Assembly (NCBI GenBank): GCA_028066695.1
Contig: JALCBG010000002.1
Coordinates: 6,983-70,982, forward strand
DNA length: 64,000 nucleotides
Source of the DNA: Gammaproteobacteria bacterium
GTDB lineage: Bacteria; Pseudomonadota; Gammaproteobacteria; Arenicellales; Poriferihabitantaceae
Direction of reading: 5' to 3'
In this document: positions 18,806 through 28,183 of the stretch, piece by piece
How positions within the stretch are numbered: the stretch's first letter is position 1
Layout: each line of letters starts with the position of its first letter
Translations under genes and position numbers: made by a program
Notes under the pieces: generated by a model
Seen by the model: only the letters and a program-made list of their open reading frames with translations
What the model was told of the DNA's origin: nothing
The model's database searches: none

Positions 18806-19282
18806 TTACACCGGCAGCGCGGTGGTGTATTTCATCTGCTCCATCGCGAACATGGAGGTGACATCGGTCAGAGAAACGCGGCCGATGATGGTCTTGTAGA
18901 TCCGGTCAAACGCGGCGATGTCCGGCACCACCACGCGCAGTAGGTAATCCACCGTGCCGCTCATGCGGTAGATCTCCATGACTTCCGGAATGCTCTTCAT
19001 CTCGCGCGCGAATTTTTCGCTCCACTCAATGTTGTGCTGGTCGGTGCGCACGGCGATGAACACGGTGACGCCGGCGCCGACTTTCGCCGGGTCGAGCAGC
19101 GCGACGCGCGCGCGGATGACGCCGGCGTCCTCAAGGCGCTGGATGCGCTTCCAGCACGGCGTCGGCGACAAATGCACCTTTTGCGCGATTTCTTTGATGG
19201 TCAGATCCGCATCATTTTGCAGGTGATACAAAATTTTGCGGTCTACGCCGTCAATGGTGAAATTTTCTTTGGATTCGCTCAT
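18806..19282 (-). CDS. Lrp/AsnC-family transcriptional regulator
   Basis: Leucine-responsive-type regulator of 158 residues from the ATG at 19282. The N-terminal winged helix reads [45 protein letters not shown]; the C-terminal RAM ligand-binding domain covers [11 protein letters not shown] to the end, including the [15 protein letters not shown] segment. It is transcribed divergently from sulfite reductase across an A+T-rich gap, so control of cysI and autoregulation are plausible but inferred. The ligand amino acid cannot be read from sequence. Confidence 0.92.
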   Translation of the reverse strand: MSESKENFTIDGVDRKILYHLQNDADLTIKEIAQKVHLSPTPCWKRIQRLEDAGVIRARVALLDPAKVGAGVTVFIAVRTDQHNIEWSEKFAREMKSIPEVMEIYRMSGTVDYLLRVVVPDIAAFDRIYKTIIGRVSLTDVTSMFAMEQMKYTTALPV

Positions 19283-19371
19283 CTCAGTAATAATTTCTAT
19301 GGGGACGCGCATTATACCGCATAAATAGTATTATTTTCTATTTCCCCTTGCTTTTTTACGCGCGCCCCCGC
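19283..19371. promoter_or_regulatory. Divergent lrp/cysI promoter region with repeated AT-rich elements
   Basis: A+T-rich island in GC-rich surroundings. Minus-strand TATAAT (19316-19311) suits the Lrp gene. A near-repeat, TAATAATTTCTAT (19288-19300) and GTATTATTTTCTAT (19328-19341), flanks it and could bind Lrp. No convincing -35 box was found for either direction. Confidence 0.45.
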
Positions 19372-21135
19372 ATGATGCCCGGAATCGCACTACCCCCCGG
19401 TGCTTTCCCCCCAGTCCCCCCCGGTTCGCAAGTGTATCAATACGGCAAAAACGACCGCAAACTGCTCGCCGAGCGCGCCCGCCAATTCGGCGGGCAGGTG
19501 ACGCGCTTTCAGGACGGCGCGCTTGACGCCGGGCACTTTCAGCACCTGCGGCTGCGCAACGGACTCTACCAACAGCGCCACGCCCACATGTTGCGCGTGG
19601 CGATTCCCTACGGCGTGCTGAGCAGCGCGCAACTCCGCAAACTCGCCGAAATCGCGCGCGACTTTGACCGAGGTTTCGGCCACTTTACCACGCGCCAGAA
19701 CATCCAGTTCAACTGGCCGGAACTCGCGGATGTGCCGGAGATTTTGGCGCGCCTCGCCGAAGTTGGCATGCATGCGATTCAGACCAGCGGAAACTGCGTG
19801 CGCAACATCACCGCCGACCATCTGGCCGGCGCGGCCGGAGACGAAATTGAAGACCCGCGCCCGTGGTGCGAATTGATTCGCCAGTGGTCGACGCTGCACC
19901 CGGAATTTAACTGGCTGCCGCGCAAATTTAAGATCGCGGTCAGCGGCGCGCGCGCCGACCGCGCGGCGGTGCGGTGGCACGACATCGGACTGCGCCTGCA
20001 TCACGATGCGGCCGGGCGAACGCATTTTCGCGTGCTGGTCGGCGGCGGCATGGGGCGCACGCCGGTCATCGGAAAAGTCATTCGGGAATCGCTGGACGGC
20101 GCGGACTTGCCGGCGTATCTGCAGGCGATTTTGCGCGTCTACAATCTCTACGGCCGGCGCGATCACAAATACCGTTCGCGCATCAAGATTCTGGTGAACG
20201 ACCTCGGCATAGACGCGTTCCGCGAAAAAGTGGACGCGGTGTGGCGCGATGCGCGCGCGCCGCGGCTTGGCGAAGCGGAAATCGCCCGCGCGAAATCGTT
20301 TTTCACCGCGCCGTTTTTCACCGCGCCGCCGAAAAAGCAAAAGGACCGCGCAAACAAAAAAGCGCCGCATGTTCTTCCGGCCGCCGGCGCCGAATTTTTG
20401 CGCTGGCGCGCGCGCAACACCGAAGCGCACCGCGATCCGAACATGCGCATCGTGCACATTTCCTTAAAAGCGCCGGGCGCGCCGCCGGGCGACCTGGACG
20501 CCGCGCGCATGGACGCGCTGGCGCAAATCGCCGACGACTATGCCGGCGGCGAAATCCGCGTCAGCCACCTGCAGAATCTGGCACTGCCGCATGTACATGC
20601 CGAAGACCTGACGGAACTGTGGCGCGCGCTGCACCGCCTGCATCTGGCGACGCCGAACATCGGCACCTTAAATGACATGATCTGCTGCCCGGGCATGGAC
20701 TACTGCTCGCTCGCCAACACTTCCACGATTCCGATCGCGAAACAAATCAACGCGCGCATCGGCGACCTTGACCGCTTGTGCGACATCGGCGAAGTGCAGT
20801 TGAAAATGTCCGGCTGCATGAACGCCTGCGGCCACCACCACGCCGGCCATATCGGCATTCTCGGCGTGGACAAAAAAGGCGAGGAATGGTTTCAGATCAC
20901 ACTCGGCGGCTCGGCCGGCGACGACGCGCGCATCGGCGAGCGCCTAGGCCCGGCGATCGCGCGCGCGCGCGTCGCCGAATGCATAGAAAAACTGCTGGAG
21001 ACCTACCTGGAATTGCGCTCGCCCGGCGAAAAGTTCCTTGAGTGCGTGCGCCGCGCCGGTGTGGCGCCGTTTCGTGAGAGGGTCTATGCGGATCATCAAA
21101 AACCGCAAACTCATCCGGAACCGGTGGCGGCTTGA
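19372..21135 (+). CDS. cysI: Sulfite (nitrite/sulfite) reductase hemoprotein
   Basis: Reduces sulfite to sulfide for cysteine synthesis through siroheme and a 4Fe-4S cluster. The 587-residue protein starts at the first ATG (another follows at once); an upstream in-frame TTG at 19348 is less likely. It shows VYQYGKND, RLRNGLYQQRHAHMLRVAIPYG, FTTRQNIQFNWPEL and QTSGNCVRNITAD, typical of pseudomonad-type CysI. Cluster and siroheme ligands come from C438/C439/C445 (CCPGMDYC) and C482/C486 (CMNACGHHHAGHIG). The following DUF934 gene overlaps it, the usual partner order. A ferredoxin-dependent enzyme would look similar. Confidence 0.93.
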   Translation: MMPGIALPPGAFPPVPPGSQVYQYGKNDRKLLAERARQFGGQVTRFQDGALDAGHFQHLRLRNGLYQQRHAHMLRVAIPYGVLSSAQLRKLAEIARDFDRGFGHFTTRQNIQFNWPELADVPEILARLAEVGMHAIQTSGNCVRNITADHLAGAAGDEIEDPRPWCELIRQWSTLHPEFNWLPRKFKIAVSGARADRAAVRWHDIGLRLHHDAAGRTHFRVLVGGGMGRTPVIGKVIRESLDGADLPAYLQAILRVYNLYGRRDHKYRSRIKILVNDLGIDAFREKVDAVWRDARAPRLGEAEIARAKSFFTAPFFTAPPKKQKDRANKKAPHVLPAAGAEFLRWRARNTEAHRDPNMRIVHISLKAPGAPPGDLDAARMDALAQIADDYAGGEIRVSHLQNLALPHVHAEDLTELWRALHRLHLATPNIGTLNDMICCPGMDYCSLANTSTIPIAKQINARIGDLDRLCDIGEVQLKMSGCMNACGHHHAGHIGILGVDKKGEEWFQITLGGSAGDDARIGERLGPAIARARVAECIEKLLETYLELRSPGEKFLECVRRAGVAPFRERVYADHQKPQTHPEPVAA

Positions 21136-21535
21136 CGGCGGCGGCGACGGCCGCGTCATTCTGCCGCTCGCGCGCTTTCGCGAATTGCGCGCCGCGTCTT
21201 CGGCCGCGCGCGCCGGCTTGCTGCTCGCGCCCGAAGATGAAATCGCGTCGCTCGCCGACGCCGACCTCACCGCGGCCGGTTTAATCGCGCTGGAATTCGG
21301 GAGTTTCAACGAAGGGCGCGGTTACAGCCAGGCGGTGGAATTGCGCCGCCGCGGTTTTCGCGGCGAAATTCGCGCGCTCGGCGCGCACCGCGACAACCTG
21401 CCGCTGATGGAGCGCTGCGGCATTGACGCCTACCAACTCGCCGACGGCGAAGACCCCGAAGCCGCGCTTGCGGCATTTTCGGAAATCACCGCGTATTACC
21501 CGCTGAACGGAAACGCGCCGCCGCGCGCCGAATAA
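21086..21535 (+). CDS. DUF934 family protein, sulfite reductase partner
   Basis: 149-residue DUF934 protein. The family is almost always found next to CysI and is thought to assist sulfite reduction, with unclear biochemistry. The ATG at 21086 has GAGAGGG just upstream and lies 50 bases inside cysI, so the two are coupled. Recognisable family features are the ILPLARFRE start, the GLLLAPEDE segment, IALEFGSFNEGRGYSQAVELRRRGFRGEIRALG and the final region CGIDAYQLADGEDPEAAL. In pseudomonads cysH often follows; here nadB comes next and cysH is not in the window. Confidence 0.88.
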   Translation: MRIIKNRKLIRNRWRLDGGGDGRVILPLARFRELRAASSAARAGLLLAPEDEIASLADADLTAAGLIALEFGSFNEGRGYSQAVELRRRGFRGEIRALGAHRDNLPLMERCGIDAYQLADGEDPEAALAAFSEITAYYPLNGNAPPRAE

Positions 21536-21612
21536 GCGCGCGCCGCGCGCGGTAAAATCGCGCGTCGCCCGGCGCGGACCGCCCGGTCCGCGTTGCCGGC
21601 GACACTCAGCCC

Positions 21613-23232
21613 ATGCCCTCCCCGGCCTTCAATCCGGTCATCATCATCGGCGGCGGTCTCGCCGGCCTGTCGCTGGCGCTGCGGCTTGCGGAGCGCGGCA
21701 TCGGCGCGACCATCCTGTCCAAATCGGTGCTGGACGAAGGCTCCACGCGCTACGCGCAGGGCGGCATCGCCGCGGTGCTCGGCGAGGACGACTCCTTTCG
21801 CGCGCACATTAAAGACACCATTGAAGCCGGCGGCGGACTGTGCGACCGGCGCAGCGTGGAATTCGTGGTCACCAACGCGCCGCGCGCGATTCGCTGGCTG
21901 GTGGAGCGCGGCGTCAGTTTCAGCCGGCGCGGCGGCCGCGCGCGCCGCGAGTTTCACCTGGCGCGCGAGGGCGGGCACAGCCACCGCCGCGTGATTCACG
22001 CCGCCGACGCGACCGGCGCCGCGGTGGAAGTGACGCTGGAGCAGATGGTGCGAAAACACCCGCGCATTCGGCTGATGGAAAACCACATCGCGATAGATCT
22101 GATCACTTCCAGGCGGACGGCAAAGCGCGCGGCAAAACGCGGCGCCGGCAAAAACCGCGACTGCACCGGCGTCTATGCATACGACCTGCGGCGCAAGCGC
22201 GCGATCGCGCTGCCCTGCGCGCACCTGGCGCTCGCCACCGGCGGCGCGAGCAAGGCCTACCTTTACACCAGCAACCCGGACACCTCCACCGGCGACGGCA
22301 TCGCCATGGCCTGGCGCGCCGGCTGCCGCGTCGCCAACATGGAATTCGTGCAGTTCCACCCGACCTGCCTCTACCACCCGCACGCGAAATCGTTTTTGAT
22401 TTCCGAGGCGGTGCGCGGCGAGGGCGGCAAGTTGGTGCACGCCGACGGCCGGCGCTTCATGCCGAAATACGACCGTCGCGCCGAACTCGCGCCGCGCGAC
22501 ATCGTGGCGCGCGCGATAGATTTGGAAATGAAAATCAACGGCTGCGACAACGTTTACCTGGACATCAGCCACCGCCCGGCCTCGTTCATCCGCCGGCACT
22601 TTCCGACCATCTCGGCGCGCTGCCGCGAACTCGGCCTGGACATGACGCGCGAGCCGCTGCCGGTGGTGCCGGCCGCGCATTACACCTGCGGCGGCGTGGT
22701 CACCGATTTGGACGGGCGCACCGACATCGGCAATCTCTACGCAATCGGCGAGACCGGCTGCACCGGCCTGCACGGCGCCAACCGGCTGGCGAGCAATTCG
22801 CTGCTGGAATGCCTGGTGCTCGCCGAATCCTGCGCCGCGCGCATCGCCGCCGGCGCGGACGCCGCGCGCAAATTTGCGCCGCCGCCGCAATGGGATGAAA
22901 GCCGCGTCACCGACCCGGACGAGCGCATCGTTGTCGCGCACAACTGGGACGAGTTGCGCCGCTGCATGTGGGACTATGTCGGCATCGTGCGCACCGAAAA
23001 ACGGCTGACGCGCGCGGCGCGGCGCATCGCGCTGCTGCGCGAGGAAATCCGCGATTTCTACGGGAAGTTTCGCATCAGCAACGACCTGATTGAACTGCGC
23101 AATCTGGCGCAGGTCGCCGAGTTGATCGTGCGCAGCGCGATGTCGCGCAAGGAGAGCCGCGGACTGCACAGTATGCGCGATCACCCGAAGCGCTCGGCGC
23201 GCGCGGCGCGCGCCACGATTTTGTCGCCGTAA
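21613..23232 (+). CDS. nadB: L-aspartate oxidase
   Basis: First step of NAD synthesis from aspartate: FAD-dependent oxidation to iminoaspartate. The 539-residue protein begins with the dinucleotide fold VIIIGGGLAGLSLALRLAERG, then TRYAQGGIAAVL, HSHRRVIHAADATG and QFHPTCLYHP, and the FAD-domain end ETGCTGLHGANRLASNSLLE. The C-terminal helical region with RAARRIALLREEI and SRKESRGLHSMRDHP matches NadB and the related fumarate reductase flavoproteins; length and RxSxxxLxG-like features favour NadB. It ends 13 bases before the convergent ygfX. Confidence 0.95.
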   Translation: MPSPAFNPVIIIGGGLAGLSLALRLAERGIGATILSKSVLDEGSTRYAQGGIAAVLGEDDSFRAHIKDTIEAGGGLCDRRSVEFVVTNAPRAIRWLVERGVSFSRRGGRARREFHLAREGGHSHRRVIHAADATGAAVEVTLEQMVRKHPRIRLMENHIAIDLITSRRTAKRAAKRGAGKNRDCTGVYAYDLRRKRAIALPCAHLALATGGASKAYLYTSNPDTSTGDGIAMAWRAGCRVANMEFVQFHPTCLYHPHAKSFLISEAVRGEGGKLVHADGRRFMPKYDRRAELAPRDIVARAIDLEMKINGCDNVYLDISHRPASFIRRHFPTISARCRELGLDMTREPLPVVPAAHYTCGGVVTDLDGRTDIGNLYAIGETGCTGLHGANRLASNSLLECLVLAESCAARIAAGADAARKFAPPPQWDESRVTDPDERIVVAHNWDELRRCMWDYVGIVRTEKRLTRAARRIALLREEIRDFYGKFRISNDLIELRNLAQVAELIVRSAMSRKESRGLHSMRDHPKRSARAARATILSP

Positions 23233-23245
23233 TTCCTTTGGCCGC

Positions 23246-23704
23246 TTAATCTTTCCGCGGCGCGCGCGGGCTTTGCGCCCACTTCCACAGCACGCGCAGG
23301 CGGTGGCGGTCGCCGTTGTCATGCACATGCGGGCGCGCGGCCAGATGAAAGGTCTTTCCATTCTGCCCGACCAGCAGCAGAAAAAAGCCGCCGAAATCCA
23401 TGCAGTCCAAAAGCCGCGCGCGCGCGCAACTTCCGTCGCGGCGGTGCAGCAGCCAGTTTTCGCCGCCGCCGTAATCCACCAGCGCCTCAAGCGCGACCGC
23501 CGAGGCCGCGGCGCGCCGCCGCCGCCACTCCCATGTTAATGCGGCCGCGGCGAAAGCGAGCGCCGCCCATGCGCCGTGCGCGCCCCACTCGGCCGGCGCG
23601 GCCAGCAGCAACGGCAGCGGCAGGCAATACGCGGCAACGACCGCGGCGCCGAGCGGGCGCGGCGAGACGCTAAGCCGGACGGGAAGACAGAATTCGTTTG
23701 ACAA
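23246..23704 (-). CDS. YgfX-like inner-membrane protein
   Basis: Small membrane protein located after sdhE, the usual place of ygfX (cptA). Two hydrophobic helices (GAAVVAAYCLPLPLLLAAP and AAWAALAF-type AWAALAFAAAALTW) follow a short start, then a basic stretch and a soluble tail (LLHRRDGSCARARLLDCMDF...FFLLLVGQNGKTF). Assignment rests on position and topology more than on motifs. The start is uncertain: a TTG at 23704 inside the sdhE end gives 152 residues and the family-like beginning LSNEFCLPVRLSVSP; an ATG at 23740 is the alternative. In E. coli the family has been described as partner of SdhE, with debated function. Confidence 0.65.
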   Translation of the reverse strand: MSNEFCLPVRLSVSPRPLGAAVVAAYCLPLPLLLAAPAEWGAHGAWAALAFAAAALTWEWRRRRAAASAVALEALVDYGGGENWLLHRRDGSCARARLLDCMDFGGFFLLLVGQNGKTFHLAARPHVHDNGDRHRLRVLWKWAQSPRAPRKD

Positions 23705-23915
23705 GGGAAGCCAGTTCCGGGTCGCGCGGCGCCGCGCCATTGCACAGCCAGTCGCTGAGTTGCGGGTCGGCGCAGTCAAGCAGCCGGTCAAAACACCGCT
23801 GCTCGTCGGCGCTGAGCGCGGCTGCGTGGTTGGTTGCGAAATCCGACAAGATCAAATCCAATTCCTTGGAGCCGCGCCGGCAGCGCCACAGCCTGCGCTT
23901 GTGTTCTCCGCTCAC
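23670..23915 (-). CDS. sdhE: Succinate dehydrogenase assembly factor SdhE (CptB/YgfY)
   Basis: Small helical chaperone of 81 residues that promotes covalent FAD attachment to SdhA. The diagnostic RGxxE motif is present as RRGSKELD, followed by DLILSDF and the conserved helical body (LSADEQRCFDRLLDCADPQLSDWL). It uses a GTG start and lies 21 bases after sdhB, so it is expressed with its client enzyme. The end overlaps the YgfX-like gene. Confidence 0.92.
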   Translation of the reverse strand: MSGEHKRRLWRCRRGSKELDLILSDFATNHAAALSADEQRCFDRLLDCADPQLSDWLCNGAAPRDPELASLVKRILSSRPA

Positions 23916-23936
23916 TTCACCCGCAGCACCACCGCT

Positions 23937-24704
23937 TCATCGCCGCGCGACCGCCTTTTTGATTTCGGCGATCGCTTTCGCCGGGTTCAACCCTTTCGGA
24001 CAGGCCTTGGTGCAGTTCATGATGGTGTGGCAGCGGTAGAGTTTGAACGCGTCGTCCAGTTGCGCGAGGCGCTCGGCGTCGGCCTGGTCGCGGCTGTCGG
24101 CGAGCCAGCGGCGCGCCTGCAGCAGCGCGGCCGGGCCGAGGTAGCGCTCGCTGTTCCACCAGTAACTCGGGCAACTGGTGGAGCAGCACGCGCACAAAAT
24201 GCATTCATACAGGCCGTCCAGTTTTTTGCGCTGCTCCTCGGACTGCGACCGCTCGCGCTCCGGCGCGTCTCCGGCCTGCAGCCACGGCTTGATGGACGCG
24301 TATTGCTTGTAGAAGTTGTTCATGTCCACCACCAGGTCCTTCAGCACCGACATGTGCGGCAGCGGATGGATTTTAATGTCGCCGCGAATTTCCCCGAGCG
24401 GGCGAATGCAGGCGAGCGTGTTGACGCCGTCTATGTTCATCGCGCACGAGCCGCAAATCCCCTCGCGGCACGAGCGGCGGAAGGCGAGCGTGCTGTCCAG
24501 GCGGTCCTTGATGCGAATCAGCGCGTCCAGCACCATCGGGCCGCAGTCGTTCACATCCACTTCAAACTCGTCCATGCGCGGGTTTTCGCCGAGGTCGGGG
24601 TCCCAGCGGTACACGCGCAACTTGCGCGGGCGCACGCGCGACGAATCGCGCAGGCGCCTGCCTGCCTTGATCGTGGAATGTGCGGGTAGCCGGAACTCAG
24701 CCAT
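23937..24704 (-). CDS. sdhB: Succinate dehydrogenase iron-sulfur subunit
   Basis: Electron-transfer subunit of complex II, 255 residues. Cluster ligands are clear: 2Fe-2S in [21 protein letters not shown], 4Fe-4S in [12 protein letters not shown], and 3Fe-4S with the final [11 protein letters not shown]. The quinone-side WW pair is visible in [12 protein letters not shown]. It starts 4 bases after the sdhA stop and precedes sdhE. The first 25 residues ([21 protein letters not shown]) are more basic than in most relatives. Confidence 0.97.
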   Translation of the reverse strand: MAEFRLPAHSTIKAGRRLRDSSRVRPRKLRVYRWDPDLGENPRMDEFEVDVNDCGPMVLDALIRIKDRLDSTLAFRRSCREGICGSCAMNIDGVNTLACIRPLGEIRGDIKIHPLPHMSVLKDLVVDMNNFYKQYASIKPWLQAGDAPERERSQSEEQRKKLDGLYECILCACCSTSCPSYWWNSERYLGPAALLQARRWLADSRDQADAERLAQLDDAFKLYRCHTIMNCTKACPKGLNPAKAIAEIKKAVARR

Positions 24705-24708
24705 GCGG

Positions 24709-26520
24709 TCAATAAACGCGCTTCTTCGGCGGAATATACTCGACTTCGTCGCTCAGCGTGAAGGCATGCACCGGCCGGTAATCAATGCGCGGGTCGTCCT
24801 CCATGCCGTCCTGCCAGGTCAGCGTGTGCTTCATCCAGTTTTTGTCGTCGCGCTCCGGGTGGTCTTCGTGCGCGTGCGCGCCGCGGCTTTCGGTGCGGTT
24901 CGCCGCGGCGTGAATGGAGACGCGCGCCTGGCGCAGCAGGTTGTCCAGTTCCAGCGTTTCCACCAGGTCGGTGTTCCAGACCATGGAGCGGTCGGTCACG
25001 CGCACCCCGGAAAAACACGCGCACACTTCGGCGAGTTTGCGCTTGCCCTCCTCCATCACCGGCGCGGCGCGAAACACCGCGCAGTCGTTTTGCATGATTT
25101 GCTGCATCGCCAGGCGCAAATCGGCGGTCGGCGCTTCGCCTTTGGCGTGGCGCAGTTTGTCAAAACGCGCGACGCCCTCGTCGCCGGCGTTGCGCGCGAG
25201 CGCGGGCGCGCCGCTTCCCGGTTTAATCAATTCGCGCGCGCGGCGCGCGGCCGCGCGACCGAACACCACGATGTCCAGCAGCGAATTGGAGCCGAGCCGG
25301 TTTGCGCCGTGCACCGACACGCACGCGGCCTCGCCGATAGCCATCAGCCCGGGCACCACGCAGTCGGCGTCCCCGTCGCGCAGCGTCACCACTTCGCCGT
25401 GCAGATTGGTCGGGATGCCGCCCATGTTGTAATGCACGGTCGGCAGCACCGGAATCGGCGCGCGCGTCACATCCACGTCGGCGAAAATCCGCGCCGATTT
25501 GGAAATGCCCGGCAGCCGCTCGGCCAGCACTTCGGGCCCGAGGTGTTCAAGGTGCAGATGAATGTGGTCCCTGTTCGCGCCGACGCCGCGCCCTTCGCGG
25601 ATTTCCATGGTCATGGAGCGGCTGACCACATCGCGCGAAGCCAGGTCCTTGGCGTTCGGCGCGTAGCGCTCCATGAAGCGCTCGCCGTCGGCGTTGGTCA
25701 GGTAGCCGCCCTCGCCGCGCGCGCCTTCGGTGATCAGGCAGCCGACGCCGTAGATGCCGGTCGGGTGGAATTGCGTGAACTCCATGTCCTGCAGCGGCAG
25801 CCCGGCGCGCAGCGCCATGCCGCCGCCGTCGCCGGTGCAGCTGTGCGCCGAGGTGCAGGAAAAATAACAGCGGCCGTAACCGCCGGTGGCCAGCACCACG
25901 ATCTTCGCGGCGAAGCGGTGCAGTTGCCCGCCCTCCAAATCCCAGGCGAGCACGCCCTTGCATTCGCCGTTTTCCATGATCAGGTCGGTGGCGAAATACT
26001 CAATGAAAAACTCGGCGTGGTGCTTCAGCGACTGCTGGTAGAGCGTGTGCAAAATCGCGTGGCCGGTGCGGTCGGCGGCCGCGCAGGTGCGCTGCGCCTG
26101 CCCTTCGCCGTAATGCGTGGTCATGCCGCCGAAGGCGCGCTGGTAGATTTTTCCCTCGGGCGTGCGCGAGAACGGCACGCCGTAATGCTCAAGTTCTATC
26201 ACCGCGGCCGGCGCCTCCTTGCACATGTATTCAATCGCGTCCTGGTCGCCGAGCCAGTCCGAGCCTTTGACCGTGTCATACATGTGCCACCGCCAGTCGT
26301 CCTCGCCCATGTTGCCGAGCGCGGCGCTCATGCCGCCCTGCGCGGCGACCGTGTGGCTGCGCGTCGGAAAGAGTTTGGTGATGCAGGCGGTGCGCAGGCC
26401 CTCCAGCGCCATGCCGAAAGTCGCGCGCAGTCCCGAGCCGCCGGCGCCGACCACGACCACATCGTATTGGTGGTCGGTGACCGTGTAGGCCGAGGTCGGC
26501 CTGGTGTGCATGTTCTTCAT
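24709..26520 (-). CDS. sdhA: Succinate dehydrogenase flavoprotein subunit
   Basis: Oxidises succinate to fumarate in the TCA cycle; 603 residues from the ATG at 26520, which overlaps the sdhD stop (ATGA). The FAD fold reads [23 protein letters not shown]. The covalent FAD His lies in [17 protein letters not shown]. Substrate-site segments include [23 protein letters not shown] and [21 protein letters not shown], and the C-terminus has [19 protein letters not shown] longer open frame upstream only reads into sdhD out of frame. Gene order sdhCDAB-sdhE is complete. Confidence 0.98.
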   Translation of the reverse strand: MKNMHTRPTSAYTVTDHQYDVVVVGAGGSGLRATFGMALEGLRTACITKLFPTRSHTVAAQGGMSAALGNMGEDDWRWHMYDTVKGSDWLGDQDAIEYMCKEAPAAVIELEHYGVPFSRTPEGKIYQRAFGGMTTHYGEGQAQRTCAAADRTGHAILHTLYQQSLKHHAEFFIEYFATDLIMENGECKGVLAWDLEGGQLHRFAAKIVVLATGGYGRCYFSCTSAHSCTGDGGGMALRAGLPLQDMEFTQFHPTGIYGVGCLITEGARGEGGYLTNADGERFMERYAPNAKDLASRDVVSRSMTMEIREGRGVGANRDHIHLHLEHLGPEVLAERLPGISKSARIFADVDVTRAPIPVLPTVHYNMGGIPTNLHGEVVTLRDGDADCVVPGLMAIGEAACVSVHGANRLGSNSLLDIVVFGRAAARRARELIKPGSGAPALARNAGDEGVARFDKLRHAKGEAPTADLRLAMQQIMQNDCAVFRAAPVMEEGKRKLAEVCACFSGVRVTDRSMVWNTDLVETLELDNLLRQARVSIHAAANRTESRGAHAHEDHPERDDKNWMKHTLTWQDGMEDDPRIDYRPVHAFTLSDEVEYIPPKKRVY

Positions 26521-26870
26521 GGCGTCTGGAAAAATGCGATGCGCGCCACCGCGGCGATTGCGGCGAGCGCGGCGAGCGTGTTGATTGCGGCGAACGCGCG
26601 CACACTTTTGCGGCGCGCGCCGTCGGAGGCGATGTAGTCCTCGGCGATGACCTGCAGCCCGAGTTGCGCGTGCCAGAAAAGCGCGACGAGATAAATAATG
26701 AGCGCGGCGGCGACGCCGGGATGCGCGACCCATGCCATCGCCGCGCCATGCGCGTCATCCACGCGCCTGAGAATTTCAAACACGAACCACACGCTTAAAA
26801 CCGCGAGCGCCACCGCGGTCGCGCGCTGCCACAGCCAATGGTGCGCGCCTTTTTGCGCTTTGGCGTTCAT
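26517..26870 (-). CDS. sdhD: Succinate dehydrogenase membrane anchor subunit D
   Basis: Hydrophobic anchor binding heme b and quinone with SdhC. 117 residues, three membrane helices ([56 protein letters not shown]). The heme-ligand region is [15 protein letters not shown]. The ATG at 26870 overlaps the sdhC stop by four bases; an ATG three codons upstream is also possible. Both ends overlap neighbours by ATGA, so C, D and A are translationally coupled. Confidence 0.92.
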   Translation of the reverse strand: MNAKAQKGAHHWLWQRATAVALAVLSVWFVFEILRRVDDAHGAAMAWVAHPGVAAALIIYLVALFWHAQLGLQVIAEDYIASDGARRKSVRAFAAINTLAALAAIAAVARIAFFQTP

Positions 26871-27238
26871 GCCAGCCATGCGAACGCGGTCAGCGCGGCG
26901 GTCGCGCCGAGCACGCACATGCCGCTGCGAAACGCGCTGGACAATTCAAAGCCGAAACCGGCGTCCCAGACGAGGTGGCGAATGCCGTTGCCCCAGTGGT
27001 AGAAGGTGCACAGCGTCCAGATGAACAGCAAAACCTTTCCGGGCGCCGACGCAAAAAACGCGCGCGCGATTTCATACGCGCCGCCGCCGAGCGCGAGCGC
27101 GGCCAGCCACCACGCGACAAACAGCGCGCCGGCGGCGATGACCATGCCGGTGGCGCGGTGCAAAATGGACAGCACCGAAGTCCACTGCGGGCGGTAGACC
27201 TGCAGGTGCGGGGAGAGCGGGCGTTGCGGAACGGGCAT
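26867..27238 (-). CDS. sdhC: Succinate dehydrogenase cytochrome b556 subunit C
   Basis: Membrane anchor and heme partner, 123 residues, first gene of the sdh operon. N-terminal PLSPHLQVYRPQWTSVLSILHRATG is the classic SdhC signature; the heme His is in FYHWGNGIRHLVWDAG. Three helices are visible. The ATG at 27238 gives the usual MPVPQRPLSPHLQVY beginning. The upstream gap to the divergent ygfZ is about 75 bases and should hold both promoters. Confidence 0.95.
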   Translation of the reverse strand: MPVPQRPLSPHLQVYRPQWTSVLSILHRATGMVIAAGALFVAWWLAALALGGGAYEIARAFFASAPGKVLLFIWTLCTFYHWGNGIRHLVWDAGFGFELSSAFRSGMCVLGATAALTAFAWLA

Positions 27239-27313
27239 GGGCGCGGCGTCGGGCGAATTTCGCAAATGATACCCGCAAATCGCCGGCGCGTGTCAATTTG
27301 CGATAATGCGGCG

Positions 27314-28183
27314 ATGGACGCCGCCGCCGCAACCGCCCGCGCTTTTGACGCGCTCTCCCGGCCGCGCCTGGTCGCGCTGGATTCGCTCGCGCTGATTGAA
27401 GTCGGCGGCGAAGACGCGCGCGAATTTTTGCAGGCGCAATTGGGCGGTGATGTCGGCGCGGCGCAACCGGAGCGCGCGCAATTGAACGCCTACTGCAATC
27501 CGAAGGGGCGGGTGATCGCGGCGTTGCGGCTGATTCCGCGCGCCGAAGGTTTTTGGCTGGTCGCGCCGGCCGAGTTGGCCGACAAACTGATCATGCGATT
27601 GAAAATGTTCGTGTTGCGCGCGAAAGTGGAAATCGCGCACTCGCAGTCGCAACTGTTCGGGGCGATTAATTGCAACGGCGAAGAGGGAATTTCACACGCG
27701 GAATTGGACGGCGACACCGCCGTCTCGCGAAAAATTCTCATCGGCGCACCCGCGGAAAAATCCGCCGAAAAAACCGACGCATTCTGGCGCCTCGCCGACA
27801 TTCTCGCCGGGCTGCCGCAGGTGTATGCGCCGACCGCCGAACAATTTCTCCCGCAGGCGCTCAACTTGGATTTGACCGGCGGCGTCAGTTTCACCAAAGG
27901 CTGTTTTCCGGGCCAGGAAATCGTCGCGCGCCTGCGCCACCGCGGCAAGGTCAAGCAGCGCATGTTCGCGCTCTTTTTGCCGGACGCAACGCCACCCGCG
28001 CCCGGCGCGCCGCTGCTCGCCGAAGATTCCGAACAAAAAATCGGACAGGTCGTCGACGCGGTCGCATGCGACGGCGGCAGCATCGCCGGCGTGGTTCTGC
28101 CCGCGGCCGCGCCGGACGGCGCAAAAAATTCGGCGCGCATAAAACTCCCCTACGAAATCCCCGAGACCGCCGAAGCCGCGTGA
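27314..28183 (+). CDS. ygfZ: YgfZ/GcvT-domain folate-binding protein
   Basis: 289-residue folate-binding protein that supports repair or assembly of certain Fe-S enzymes. The diagnostic motif is KGCFPGQEIVARLRHRG, with the conserved Cys. The N-terminal domain (LIEVGGEDAREFLQAQLGGDV, AYCNPKGRVIAALRLI) resembles aminomethyltransferase folds. The ATG at 27314 excludes a long upstream in-frame extension that would read into sdhC. It lies divergent from the sdh operon, which also requires Fe-S assembly, and shares a GTGA overlap with dtd. Confidence 0.93.
   Translation: MDAAAATARAFDALSRPRLVALDSLALIEVGGEDAREFLQAQLGGDVGAAQPERAQLNAYCNPKGRVIAALRLIPRAEGFWLVAPAELADKLIMRLKMFVLRAKVEIAHSQSQLFGAINCNGEEGISHAELDGDTAVSRKILIGAPAEKSAEKTDAFWRLADILAGLPQVYAPTAEQFLPQALNLDLTGGVSFTKGCFPGQEIVARLRHRGKVKQRMFALFLPDATPPAPGAPLLAEDSEQKIGQVVDAVACDGGSIAGVVLPAAAPDGAKNSARIKLPYEIPETAEAA

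Noticed and set aside
21496-23490. 664-codon open frame on the minus strand
   Set aside because: Antisense to nadB, low-complexity Ala/Arg/Val-rich translation without any recognisable domain.
24316-26637. 773-codon open frame on the plus strand
   Set aside because: It lies antisense to sdhA, whose protein has every expected motif. Long mirror frames are a normal product of this GC-rich codon use.
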